64,000 nucleotides of DNA, from assembly GCF_016464375.1 (NCBI RefSeq), contig NZ_JADDIU010000005.1:62001-126000 (forward strand), in the 5' to 3' direction. The notes beneath the pieces were generated by a model that was not told the origin of the DNA, searched no databases, and saw only the letters and a list, made by a program, of their open reading frames with translations. The DNA is from Bacillus renqingensis. Lineage in GTDB: Bacteria; Bacillota; Bacilli; Bacillales; Cytobacillaceae. Every line of letters starts with the position of its first letter. Position 1 is the stretch's first letter. The position numbers were made by a program, and so were the translations under genes. Shown one piece after another: positions 52,089 through 60,671 of this stretch.

Positions 52089-53897
52089 TTATAGTTTTGC
52101 CTTCTGCTGCTCCGTATCCAAGCGAAATTGCAGCCTCCGTTTAGGTCTTAAAAAATGATTCATTTTATTGACATAGTCTTGGTAGAGCTGCTCCAAGCCG
52201 ACAGATGCCAAGGAGAAGAAATTGGCATAATTTTTTTGTACTTCCCACTTTAATTCATTTTTGCCGCAAATACTGTAGTTGTTTAATTCTTGTATTTCTT
52301 TACGCAATTTCGTCAAGGCTGGTGCCTGCTCGTCTTCTGGCAGTGAAAGAATAGAATCGATTTTTTCAATATATGCTTTTGACCTTTCAATCTTCGATTT
52401 AATATCCTCGTAACCAGCTTGATCGATCAGCTGGTATTTTAATTTGAACTCGTTTAGCTTTTCCGCTGCCTCATAGGTAGCGTTGACAATATCATCGCGC
52501 GTCATATCCTTCGTTTCATAGCTTAGCATATGCTTCCACGAAGGCTGTGTTATCGCCTTGCGGTGGTCCTCAAGTGTATGGCAGAGCTTCTTGTAGCCAT
52601 GGATTTCCGGATGTTCGAACGCCGGGCTTGCCGGGTCAAGGAATGGTGCCAGTGGGGCAACAAAGTAAAAAATCCTTGGATCGTGATTACAGGCAAGATG
52701 AATCGTTTCGCAGAAATCAATGTTGCGAACGGCACTTTGATACGTCTGTCCCGGTATCCCGACCATAAAGAATAGATCAATTTTTTTACAGCTATGTTTT
52801 AAGGCATAATTAAGGGTTTCAATTACTTTTTCGTTGCTACAACTAAATTTTCCGTTATAGCGTCTGATGTGTTCATCATGTGTTTCCAACGTGATTTCAA
52901 TACTGTAACTTGGTACACTTTCTTCAATTTGTTTTAAATACCCCTCATCTGCATATTGAAATAATTCAAACACGATTTCATTTTTCAAATTGAGCTTTTT
53001 TAGCCGGCTGAAGAACTCATTGACGTACTCACGCCCGCCTTGACGCAAATCATGAAGGATAAAAATCGGCGCCCGGCTGAAGCGGGATATGAACTGAATA
53101 TCCTCGACGAGCTTTGCCGGCGACCGCAGTGCCAATGATTGGCGCTTACAGTTTTGGTTATAAGCCTCCCTCGAACCGCCACAGATAAGGCAATTTTGTG
53201 TACAGCCGCGTGCGGTCAGCAGTGCGGTGTTTGGATATTGCAGCCAGCCATTGTACGGCAGCGGGTCAAGAAAATTGCGGTATTTAAATACGGAGCGTAT
53301 CGTGTAACGATAGCCCGGTACATCAACATCGTCTAAATCCTTGGGCACATAAGTAAGTGGATTATAGCCGATTTCGCTGCCCTTCTTCCAGGTTAAATTC
53401 GGAATTTCAGCATAATGGGTATTGCCCATTTCTAATTTATTCATCAAAAGCAGCATCAGCTTTTCCGTTGAATCGCCGCGCATGACAAAATCAATAAACG
53501 GATACTCGATTAAATCTTTATGGTAGTAAGTAGCTGAAAGACCGCCGAAGATGATGGGTGTTTCAGGATGAAGAGACTTGACGATTTTTGCCAGCTCGAT
53601 ACTGCCATGTGCGTGCGGCAGCCAATGGAGATCTATTCCAAAGGCACGTGTCTTGATACTTTTTAGTTTTTTTTCAACATCAAAATGAGGGTTCATCAGC
53701 ATGCGGTTTGCGATGTTAATAATTTTTACCCGCAGCCCGTAGCGCTCTAAATAGTCCGCAATGCTCGTTAGTCCAATTGGATACATTTCAAATACTGGCG
53801 ATGATGGTACAACATCGCTAATCGGTCCGGCTAGAAGGGAATTTTTGCTAAAATCATACACGCTTGGCGCATGCAGCAGCACTAAATCGTATTTCAT
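52089..53897 (-). CDS. B12-binding domain / radical SAM protein of unknown function
   Basis: 602 residues. N-terminal Rossmann-like cobalamin-binding domain (VFEMYPIGLTSIADYLERYG; GIDLHWLPHAHG), in which the DxHxxG axial-His motif appears as DLHWLP. Radical SAM domain with CTQNCLIC (Cys232, 236, 239; C-x3-C-x2-C) binding a 4Fe-4S cluster. A helical Lys/Glu-rich C-terminal extension of about 120 residues follows. Such class B enzymes often methylate or rearrange unactivated carbons. No biosynthetic partners are adjacent, so the substrate is unknown. The ATG at 53897 is chosen because AGAGGTG sits six bases before it. A TGTGA-N6-TCACA box upstream suggests oxygen or redox control. Confidence 0.82.
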   Translation of the reverse strand: MKYDLVLLHAPSVYDFSKNSLLAGPISDVVPSSPVFEMYPIGLTSIADYLERYGLRVKIINIANRMLMNPHFDVEKKLKSIKTRAFGIDLHWLPHAHGSIELAKIVKSLHPETPIIFGGLSATYYHKDLIEYPFIDFVMRGDSTEKLMLLLMNKLEMGNTHYAEIPNLTWKKGSEIGYNPLTYVPKDLDDVDVPGYRYTIRSVFKYRNFLDPLPYNGWLQYPNTALLTARGCTQNCLICGGSREAYNQNCKRQSLALRSPAKLVEDIQFISRFSRAPIFILHDLRQGGREYVNEFFSRLKKLNLKNEIVFELFQYADEGYLKQIEESVPSYSIEITLETHDEHIRRYNGKFSCSNEKVIETLNYALKHSCKKIDLFFMVGIPGQTYQSAVRNIDFCETIHLACNHDPRIFYFVAPLAPFLDPASPAFEHPEIHGYKKLCHTLEDHRKAITQPSWKHMLSYETKDMTRDDIVNATYEAAEKLNEFKLKYQLIDQAGYEDIKSKIERSKAYIEKIDSILSLPEDEQAPALTKLRKEIQELNNYSICGKNELKWEVQKNYANFFSLASVGLEQLYQDYVNKMNHFLRPKRRLQFRLDTEQQKAKL

Positions 53898-53921
53898 CAG
53901 GGACACCTCTATTTTTTATAA

Positions 53922-53939
53922 TTGTGATTTGTTTCACAA
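53922..53939. promoter_or_regulatory. Rex/FNR-type palindrome before the radical SAM gene
   Basis: TTGTGA (53922-53927), six bases, TCACAA (53934-53939). Its centre is only 33 bp before the start codon, so it probably lies at or downstream of the promoter. That position fits repression (Rex) more than activation. Same palindrome as at ldh and nirB. In the rest of the 293-bp gap to ybaK I see only a probable ybaK -10 element TATAAT at 54150-54155. Confidence 0.55.
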
Positions 53940-54190
53940 AAAGGCATCTGCCTTTAGCATTTTATTGGCGTTATCCACCATTGGAAACCATGACTTTCGT
54001 TTTCTAACAAATTTAGTTTACTATAATAATGGTTTGAGAGAGTGACAAACGAGTGACAAATTTTGGAGGATTTTGTGGATGTTTTTTAAAAAATAAAAAC
54101 CTATATACTGTTACATGCACAAACATACTATTTTACGCTGAATTGTTGTTATAATAAGGGTAATTTTACTATAGAGAAGGATGAATCAAA

Positions 54191-54667
54191 ATGGCCCATA
54201 CAAAAACAAATGCAATACGGATACTGGATACGAAAAAGGTCAACTATGAAATCCTTACATACGATAACAAGGATGGGAAAATTGATGGGATCTCCGTTGC
54301 CAAGAAGATTGGCAAGGATCCACAAGAGGTCTATAAAACGCTTGTCGCCCAAGGGGCAAGTAAAAATATTTATGTGTTCGTCATTCCGGTTGCGGAGGAA
54401 TTGGATTTGAAAAAAGCAGCCAGAGCGGCCGGCGAGAAAAATATCGAAATGTTGCATGTCAAGGATATCCAAAAATGGACCGGTTATATCCGTGGCGGCT
54501 GTTCTCCGATTGGGATGAAAAAGCAATATAAAACCTTTATCGATGAAAGCTGTCTCTCACTTGAGACGATGGTTATCAGCGCCGGGAAAATTGGCGTGCA
54601 AATCGTACTTGCGCCTAGTCAATTAAAGGTCATCACGGAGGCTGAAATCACTGCCATCACTAAGTAA
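54191..54667 (+). CDS. ybaK: Cys-tRNA(Pro)/Cys-tRNA(Cys) deacylase YbaK
   Basis: 158-residue editing enzyme of the YbaK/ProX superfamily that hydrolyses mischarged Cys-tRNA(Pro). Family features: TNAIRILDTKKVNYEI at the N-terminus, the invariant Lys in VYKTLVAQG, and GYIRGGCSPIGMKK near residue 100. AGAAGGATG precedes the ATG. Single-gene unit. Confidence 0.92.
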   Translation: MAHTKTNAIRILDTKKVNYEILTYDNKDGKIDGISVAKKIGKDPQEVYKTLVAQGASKNIYVFVIPVAEELDLKKAARAAGEKNIEMLHVKDIQKWTGYIRGGCSPIGMKKQYKTFIDESCLSLETMVISAGKIGVQIVLAPSQLKVITEAEITAITK

Positions 54668-54823
54668 AAACAAGCTATAGAAAAAAATATTCATAGGCAT
54701 TCACCTATACATCACAAGAGCATAAGATATGGTGATAAAGTGAAAAAATCTTTGTGATCTTTTAAACTCGCCTGCCAAAGGGGTAGTGGCGCAGTTGATT
54801 TGTGAAAAAGGGAGTGTCGATGA

Positions 54824-55924
54824 ATGGCAGGAAAAATTAAAAATTATTTTGCTGGCGGCAATACAGCCAGGGGCTTCCATAATTTGTTTGATTCCAACCT
54901 TCAAGGGCTTAACCGATTATTTATTTTAAAAGGCGGGCCTGGGACAGGTAAGTCATCGCTGATGAAAAAAGTCGGTGAAAAATGGATCGAAAAGGGCTAT
55001 GATATTGAATATTTGCATTGCTCATCTGATCATAACTCGATTGATGGTGTGATTATTACCGCCTTGAAAGTCGGAATTGTGGATGGGACGGCCCCGCACG
55101 TGATTGAACCGAAGGCGCCGGGAGCGGTTGAGGAGTATATTAACTTAGGAGAGGCCTGGGATGCCAAGGCCCTTGCGGCACAAAAAGCTGCGATTGAAAG
55201 GCTGACTGCTCAGGTTTCGGAAGCCTTCGAGAAGGCATATGCCACATTTAGAGAGGCATTGGAGATTCATGATGAGTGGGAAAAAATCTACATCGACAGC
55301 ATGGATTTTCAAAAGGCAGACCAGTTGACCAACAAATTAATGGAGTCGTTTTTTGGAAAAATGAAGCTGAATAAACAGCCTGATGTCCGTCACCGTTTTC
55401 TAGGGGCTGCTACCCCAGCCGGAGCGGTGGACTTCATTCCAAATTTAACAGAAGAAATCCCCAAACGCTACTTTTTGAAAGGGCGCCCTGGTTCCGGAAA
55501 GTCAACCATGCTTAGAAAGCTGGCGGCTGCGGCGGTGGAGCGCGGTGTGGATGTAGAGGTGTATCATTGCGGTTTTGACCCCGATAGCCTCGATATGCTG
55601 ATATTCAGGGAGCTGGGGATTGCGATTTTCGACAGCACCGCTCCGCATGAATATTTCCCGAGCCGCGATGGCGATGAAATTATCGATATGTACGAAATCT
55701 TAATTGAACAAGGCACAGATGAAATCTTTGCTGATGCCATCAGCAAAATTTCCGCAAACTATAAAAATAAAATGGCAGACGCTACCGAATACCTCGCCAA
55801 AGCCAAAGAGCTCCGCGACGAACTCGAAGCCATCTACATCGCAGCAATGGACTTCACCGTCGTCACCGAAATCCAAAACAAAATCGAACAAGAAATACAT
55901 GAATTAACAGGGGTTTACATTTAG
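54824..55924 (+). CDS. Twin P-loop ATPase (PRK06851-like)
   Basis: 366 residues with two complete P-loops: GGPGTGKSS at 37-45 and GRPGSGKST at 219-227. Each is followed at a similar distance by the motif TAPH (GTAPHVIEP and STAPHEYFP), so the protein is an internal duplication of one P-loop module. Both halves also end in similar coiled-coil-like helices with the echo (I)YI(D/A)(S/A)MDF. Cytoplasmic, no membrane segment. The family is common in Bacillus and Clostridium and has no established function. ATG with GGGAG nine bases upstream. Confidence 0.75.
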   Translation: MAGKIKNYFAGGNTARGFHNLFDSNLQGLNRLFILKGGPGTGKSSLMKKVGEKWIEKGYDIEYLHCSSDHNSIDGVIITALKVGIVDGTAPHVIEPKAPGAVEEYINLGEAWDAKALAAQKAAIERLTAQVSEAFEKAYATFREALEIHDEWEKIYIDSMDFQKADQLTNKLMESFFGKMKLNKQPDVRHRFLGAATPAGAVDFIPNLTEEIPKRYFLKGRPGSGKSTMLRKLAAAAVERGVDVEVYHCGFDPDSLDMLIFRELGIAIFDSTAPHEYFPSRDGDEIIDMYEILIEQGTDEIFADAISKISANYKNKMADATEYLAKAKELRDELEAIYIAAMDFTVVTEIQNKIEQEIHELTGVYI

Positions 55925-55967
55925 GGTGCCAGGCACCATGTGAAAATTTCACATGGTGCCTGACACC
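55925..55967. repeat. Long perfect hairpin element after the twin P-loop gene
   Basis: Starting one base after the stop codon, CAGGCACCATGTGAAA (55930-55945) pairs perfectly with TTTCACATGGTGCCTG (55947-55962) around a single A. After one mismatch a further four pairs (GGTG/CACC) follow. No U-run follows directly. Similar GGTGCC...GGCACC palindromes are scattered in Bacillus genomes, so this is probably a short mobile palindromic repeat that may also act as a transcript end. Confidence 0.75.
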
Positions 55968-56130
55968 TGCTGGCTTTTGTTGTATTTCTTTGTCACCTGC
56001 ATGCTCCTTTCCTTTCAAATTATAGATAGTTTGGCAATCTCCATTCGCATTATTCTCTTTAAAAAGAGGAGTTTTTGTAAAATAATAGAACTAACTTAAA
56101 GAAATACTTTTTCAAAAGGAGCGAGCTGTA

Positions 56131-56799
56131 ATGCCGTCTAATATTGCCCTGTTAACTAGGCTTTTGGAGGAGAATCGGAACCCGGCTGATGCCGAGCAAA
56201 TGGAGAGATATATGAAAAATCAATTCCCTTTCTTTGGAATTAAGTCACCGCAAAGGAGAGGGATTGAGAAGCAGTTTTTTCAAGAAATAGGAATATTAAA
56301 AGAGCCGTTCAAGCACGACCTTGTCTTAAAACTTTGGCAAATGGAAGAAAGGGAATATCAAAATGTGGCGTTAACCTATATTGAAAAATCATTAAAAAAA
56401 CTGCAAAAGAATGATTTAGAACTAATGGAAACCCTGATTACAACGAAATCATGGTGGGATACCGTAGATGCCCTTGCCGCAAAGCCGGTAGGGGAGATTG
56501 CCCAGCGGTTTCCGGATGTTATTGAAGAGACCATTGATGCTTGGGCAGGCCAAGATAATATGTGGCTGCGCCGGACGGCCATTCTTTTTCAATTAAAATA
56601 CAAACAAGAGACAAAGGAGGAAAAGCTATATTACTACATACGGTTGAATGCCGACAGCAAGGAATTTTTTATCCAAAAGGCAATCGGCTGGGCACTAAGG
56701 GAATATTCCAAGACAAATCCTCTCTCCGTAAAAGCATTTATTGAGGGGCACCGGTTAGCGCCTTTAAGTGTAAGAGAAGGGAGCAAGTATTTGCCGTAG
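56131..56799 (+). CDS. DNA alkylation repair protein, AlkD-like
   Basis: 222 residues made of HEAT-like helical repeats, as in the DNA glycosylase AlkD that removes bulky or charged N-alkyl bases without base flipping. The active-site aromatic/acidic cluster is present: TTKSWWDTVDALA (Trp and Asp), WLRRTAILFQL and GWALREYSKTNP. The C-terminal KYLP end is complete. ATG after AAAAGGAGCGAG. Single-gene unit. Confidence 0.88.
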   Translation: MPSNIALLTRLLEENRNPADAEQMERYMKNQFPFFGIKSPQRRGIEKQFFQEIGILKEPFKHDLVLKLWQMEEREYQNVALTYIEKSLKKLQKNDLELMETLITTKSWWDTVDALAAKPVGEIAQRFPDVIEETIDAWAGQDNMWLRRTAILFQLKYKQETKEEKLYYYIRLNADSKEFFIQKAIGWALREYSKTNPLSVKAFIEGHRLAPLSVREGSKYLP

Positions 56800-56874
56800 A
56801 ACTTTGCGAGAGAACATTTTTCTTGGGAAAATGATAAAATGGCGGTAATGACAATTTTTAGAGGGTGATTCAGC

Positions 56875-57729
56875 ATGATAAAATGTATTGCAACAGATAT
56901 GGATGGAACATTATTAAATTCCATGCAGGAAATAACTGAGGAAAATAAACAGGCCATTTTAAAGGCTCAATCCCAAGGGGTCGAGGTGGTTGTCGCAACG
57001 GGAAGGTCTTACCGGGAGGCGACCTATGTCCTGAATGCCGCTGGCTTAACCTGCCCGGTGATTTGTGTAAATGGTGCTGAGGTTCGTTCCAAGGAAGGGG
57101 AAGTAATCTCCGCCCACCCGATTCCGAAGCAATTAGCACGAAAGACCGCAGCCAAACTAGCAGCAAAGGATGTTTATTTTGAGGTGTACACGAATCAAGG
57201 CGCGTACACGATGGATAGCGATAAGGCGGTATCTACTCTTGTTGATATTGTCATGAGCGCTAACCCTGACGCGGACCGTGATGTGATTACATATGCCGCA
57301 GGGGCAAGGGTACGCGACGGCTTAATTCATATGGTGGAAGATTATGAACGATTGTTTGCCAATGATGATGTGATGATTTATAAGTTTCTCGCTTTTTCAT
57401 TCGAGGATGGAAAACTGGAGGAAGCCAGCGAATCACTTAGGGGATTTGATGAATTAGAGATTACAAAGTCAGGGATTGAAAATATTGAAATCACCCATAA
57501 AAATGCACAGAAGGGAATTGCCCTTGAGGCCTTCACGAAAGCAAAAGAAATTGATTTAGCGGACACAATGGCGATTGGCGATAATTTCAATGATATTTCC
57601 ATGCTCGAAAAGGCCTGCCGTGCGGTGGCAATGGGGAATGCCAGTTTTGAGATTAAGGCGTTATGCGACGTGATTACGGACACCAATGAGGAAAGCGGAG
57701 TGGGCAAGGCGATACTAGAAGTATTATAG
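56875..57729 (+). CDS. Cof-type HAD-IIB phosphatase
   Basis: 284 residues. HAD motif I at the N-terminus, ATDMDGTLLNS, with the nucleophile Asp; motif II/III region with Lys before MAIGDNFNDISMLEKA, which is motif IV binding Mg. The C2B cap lies between. This family dephosphorylates sugar phosphates, flavin precursors and similar small molecules. GAGGGTG precedes the ATG. It is followed after 13 bp by the sugar-dehydrogenase lipoprotein gene, so the two are probably one operon. Confidence 0.88.
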   Translation: MIKCIATDMDGTLLNSMQEITEENKQAILKAQSQGVEVVVATGRSYREATYVLNAAGLTCPVICVNGAEVRSKEGEVISAHPIPKQLARKTAAKLAAKDVYFEVYTNQGAYTMDSDKAVSTLVDIVMSANPDADRDVITYAAGARVRDGLIHMVEDYERLFANDDVMIYKFLAFSFEDGKLEEASESLRGFDELEITKSGIENIEITHKNAQKGIALEAFTKAKEIDLADTMAIGDNFNDISMLEKACRAVAMGNASFEIKALCDVITDTNEESGVGKAILEVL

Positions 57730-57742
57730 GGGTGTTAGCAAT

Positions 57743-58816
57743 ATGGGTCGAGTCGGTTCTATTTTACTATTGGTTGTTTTGCTTGTGTCAGGATGTTCGT
57801 TTTTTGAAAAAGATGCAGCACCATCGCAGGAAAGGGAGTCGGTTGTTACCCAGCCCGAAGTGGAAGTAGCCGCGGAAAACTTATCAATCCCTTGGTCCAT
57901 CGATCGGGCGGCTCAAACATTCTACATCAGTGAACGGACAGGAAGTATTGTTAAAATTACAAACGGTAAAATGGAACGGCAGCGGGTGCACTTGGAAAAA
58001 CCGCTAGCCCAAGCGGCAGAGGCTGGGCTGCTTGGCTTTGTGTTAGACCCGGGGTTTCCTAAAACGCAGAAGGCATATGCCTATTATACCTATGGCGATG
58101 ACGAGCAGGGGCAGTTTAATCGTGTGGTTGTCTTGCAAACGAATGGCAGTGAGTGGACGGAGACGGCGATTCTTCTCGATGGCATACCAAGTGCAGCTTA
58201 TCATCACGGCGGCAGACTAAAGATTGGGCCTGACGGCAAGCTGTACATTACAACGGGGGATGCAACTGAACCGGATTTGGCACAGGATGTAAAGTCGCTG
58301 AACGGAAAAATTTTACGGATGAATTTGGACGGAACAATACCGAGTGATAATCCTTTTTCGGGTTCCTATGTATACAGCTATGGGCATCGCAATCCGCAAG
58401 GCTTGGTTTGGATGGGGCAAACGTTATATGCCAGTGAACACGGGCAGTCTGCACATGATGAGATGAATTTGATTAAGCCGGGTGCCAATTATGGCTGGCC
58501 GCTGATACAGGGTACGGCCAAGAAAACGGGCATGGTGACGCCGCTTTTTCAATCGGGAGAGGATACATGGGCGCCTTCCGGGATGGCTGCTTACAATGGC
58601 AAGCTATATGTCGCAGCATTAAGGGGCAATGCTGTCCTTAGGTTTGATTTGGCTAAGAAACAGATGAAGCCGGTGATTACCGGATTAGGGAGAATCCGCG
58701 ATGTGTTTGTGGATGGCGAGGACGTGTATTTTGTCAGCAATAACACCGATGGCCGGGGAGATCCGGATAAGGCGGATGATAAATTATATCGGGTGTTGGT
58801 AAAAAATTTGAAATAA
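57743..58816 (+). CDS. PQQ-dependent aldose sugar dehydrogenase-like lipoprotein
   Basis: 357 residues. Lipoprotein signal with lipobox LVSGC, then a six-bladed propeller of the soluble glucose/aldose dehydrogenase (YliI/GdhB-type) family. Recognisable blocks: LSIPWSIDRA, GLLGFVLDPGFPKT, HHGGRLKIGPDGKLYITTGD (His at the PQQ site), GHRNPQGLVWMG and NYGWPLIQG. Anchored on the outer face of the membrane. Whether the cell makes PQQ is not visible here; Gram-positive members may act on other substrates. The gene ends just before the 51-bp repeat array. Confidence 0.85.
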   Translation: MGRVGSILLLVVLLVSGCSFFEKDAAPSQERESVVTQPEVEVAAENLSIPWSIDRAAQTFYISERTGSIVKITNGKMERQRVHLEKPLAQAAEAGLLGFVLDPGFPKTQKAYAYYTYGDDEQGQFNRVVVLQTNGSEWTETAILLDGIPSAAYHHGGRLKIGPDGKLYITTGDATEPDLAQDVKSLNGKILRMNLDGTIPSDNPFSGSYVYSYGHRNPQGLVWMGQTLYASEHGQSAHDEMNLIKPGANYGWPLIQGTAKKTGMVTPLFQSGEDTWAPSGMAAYNGKLYVAALRGNAVLRFDLAKKQMKPVITGLGRIRDVFVDGEDVYFVSNNTDGRGDPDKADDKLYRVLVKNLK

Positions 58817-58850
58817 GGTTTTAGGAGTTTCCTATGCTAACTATGACCCT

Positions 58851-59735
58851 CCCATAGAGTTCTATGGGACAAAACGGCGGGGAAAAAGGCCGAAATGTCC
58901 CATAGCAAGGTTCTATGGGACAAAACGGCGGGAAAAAAGGTCGAACTGTCCCATAGCGAGGTGCTATGGGACAAAACGGCGGGAAAAAAGGTCGAAAGGT
59001 CCCATAGCAAGGTCCTATGGGACAAAACGGCGGGAAAAAAGGTCGAAGTGTCCCATAGCGAGGTGCTATGGGACAAAACGGCGGGGAAAAAGGGTCGAAA
59101 TGACCCATAGCGAGGTCCTATGGGACAAAACGGCGGGAAGAAAGGCCGAAATGTCCCATAGCAAGGTTCTATGGGACAAAACGGCGGGAAAAAAGGTCGA
59201 AGTGTCCCATAGCGAGGTGCTATGGGACAAAACGGCGGGGAAAATGGCTGAAATGTCCCATAGCGAGGTCCTATGGGACAAAACGGCGGGAAGAAAGGCC
59301 GAAATGTCCCATAGCAAGGTTCTATGGGACAACACGGCGGGGAAAAAGGCCGAAATGTCGCATAGCAAGGTTCTATGGGACAACACGGCGGGGAAAAAGG
59401 CCGAAATGTCGCATAGCAAGGTTCTATGGGACAACACGGCGGGGAAAAAGGCCGAAATGTCCCATAGCGAGGTCCTATGGGACAAAACGGCGGGGAAAAT
59501 GGCTGAAATGTCCCATAGCGAGGTCCTATGGGACAAAACGGCGGGCAGAAAGGCCGAAATGTCGCATAGCAAGGTTCTATGGGACAACACGGCGGGGAAA
59601 AAGGGTCGAACTGTCCCATAGCGAGGTCCTATGGGACCAAACGGCGGGGAAAAAGGCCGAAATGTCCCATAGCAAGGTTCTATGGGACAAATCCGAACAA
59701 AATAGGATCGAAATGTCTCATAGAAGGATTCTAGA
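58851..59735. repeat. 17-unit 51-bp tandem array of hairpins
   Basis: CTATGGGAC recurs at 58862, 58913, 58964, 59015, 59066, 59118, 59169, 59220, 59271, 59322, 59373, 59424, 59475, 59526, 59577, 59629 and 59680, a 51-bp period with two 52-bp steps. Each unit ends GTCCCATAG, then seven loop bases (CAAGGTT, CGAGGTG or CGAGGTC), then CTATGGGAC: a 9-bp hairpin per unit. The hairpins are joined by AAAACGGCGGGGAAAAAGG-type linkers. Because 51 is a multiple of three it is open in several frames on both strands, but none has a ribosome binding site or a unique part, so I treat it as non-coding. It lies between two convergent genes and fills the 952-bp gap. Confidence 0.92.
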
Positions 59736-59768
59736 CGATGCAAAACCCCGCCCCCCAACAACTAAAAA

Positions 59769-60671
59769 CTACAAGATTTCAATCTTCAACGAGTTAACCT
59801 GCGATACCAACAGGTCTTCGTATTTTTGCTGGGCCAAATAGAGGATCTCCTGGCTGCCCGCTTTCGGGTTATCCCTTTTTACCTGTGCCGTCACATCGTC
59901 CTGCACCTTTTTAGCTAGGACAATCAACTTGTACTGCTCCTTTTCCGCCGTCCAAAACTTCTCATCGCCATATTCTTTGATTAATGTCATCGCAGCACGA
60001 TATTTGCTATACTGCTTGCGTGCCTTCTCAACTGCCTTCTCAACCTCCGCATCCGAAGCTTTATGCCCCTTCTCATCCGCCAGCAGTGCCATCGAGCGTA
60101 ACCGGATAATCTGCATCAAAAGTTGGTTTGGATCCTCCGCTAATTTTCCCTGGGATTCCAAGTAAGCCCATTCTTCCTCTAACTGTTTACCGCCGTATTT
60201 TACCCTAGCCGCTTCAAGGTTGATCTCGAGCTGCAGCCGGTTAACCAATTTATAGAAGGCAATGTCATCGGCTGTAATCCACTCACCATTCAGTTTGGCG
60301 ACCCCTTTTGGTTTCGCAACATTCAGCTCTATAACCTTTTCCATTTCCTTATCCGCTTTTTCCAACGTAAACGCAGCCTCATATTTGCCACTCATCGGCA
60401 GTTTCACTTCTCCGGAATAAACACCGTCATCCACTTCCTTAAAGGTCACTTTAGTAGTCCCATGATCCATATTGGCCATCGAAAGTTCCGCCGTCACCGT
60501 TAATCCTTTAACCGCCTTGCTGCCTTCGGTGATCTTAATTTCAATTGGTGAGGCCTTACCTTGTTGGAAATAGAGCTCCTTCGTTACCTTAATCTGATAA
60601 TCAGGCCCTGAGCTGCAGCCGCCAAGCAGGGCAAAAATCACCAGCAGCAAAGCAAATATCTTCCGCTTCAT
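59769..60671 (-). CDS. Lipoprotein with YtkA/FixH-like and SurA-N-like domains, nos-linked
   Basis: 300 residues. Signal peptide with lipobox LLGGC (mature start Cys19). Residues about 25-115 form a YtkA/FixH-like Ig domain (SPIEIKITEG, then SMANMDHGTTKVTF, a Met/His stretch that could touch copper, and MSGKYEAAFTLE). Residues about 120-300 are helical and resemble the N-terminal domain of SurA-type chaperones (LNGEWITADDIAFYKLVNR). The ATG overlaps the nosF stop as ATGA, so it is translated with the nos genes. Probably an outer-face assembly factor for nitrous oxide reductase; function inferred from context only. Confidence 0.7.
   Translation of the reverse strand: MKRKIFALLLVIFALLGGCSSGPDYQIKVTKELYFQQGKASPIEIKITEGSKAVKGLTVTAELSMANMDHGTTKVTFKEVDDGVYSGEVKLPMSGKYEAAFTLEKADKEMEKVIELNVAKPKGVAKLNGEWITADDIAFYKLVNRLQLEINLEAARVKYGGKQLEEEWAYLESQGKLAEDPNQLLMQIIRLRSMALLADEKGHKASDAEVEKAVEKARKQYSKYRAAMTLIKEYGDEKFWTAEKEQYKLIVLAKKVQDDVTAQVKRDNPKAGSQEILYLAQQKYEDLLVSQVNSLKIEIL

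Noticed and set aside
55939-55953. FNR/Rex box inside the hairpin after the twin P-loop gene
   Set aside because: The spacing between TGTGA and TCACA is five, it is part of a longer stem, and it lies at a gene end rather than at a promoter.
58851-59735. CRISPR array
   Set aside because: There are no unique spacers: linkers are as conserved as the repeats, and no cas genes are nearby.
58837-59761. Long open frames of about 170-260 codons on both strands inside the 51-bp array
   Set aside because: They are open only because the unit length is a multiple of three. They consist solely of a 17-residue echo, overlap each other in several frames, and lack ribosome binding sites.
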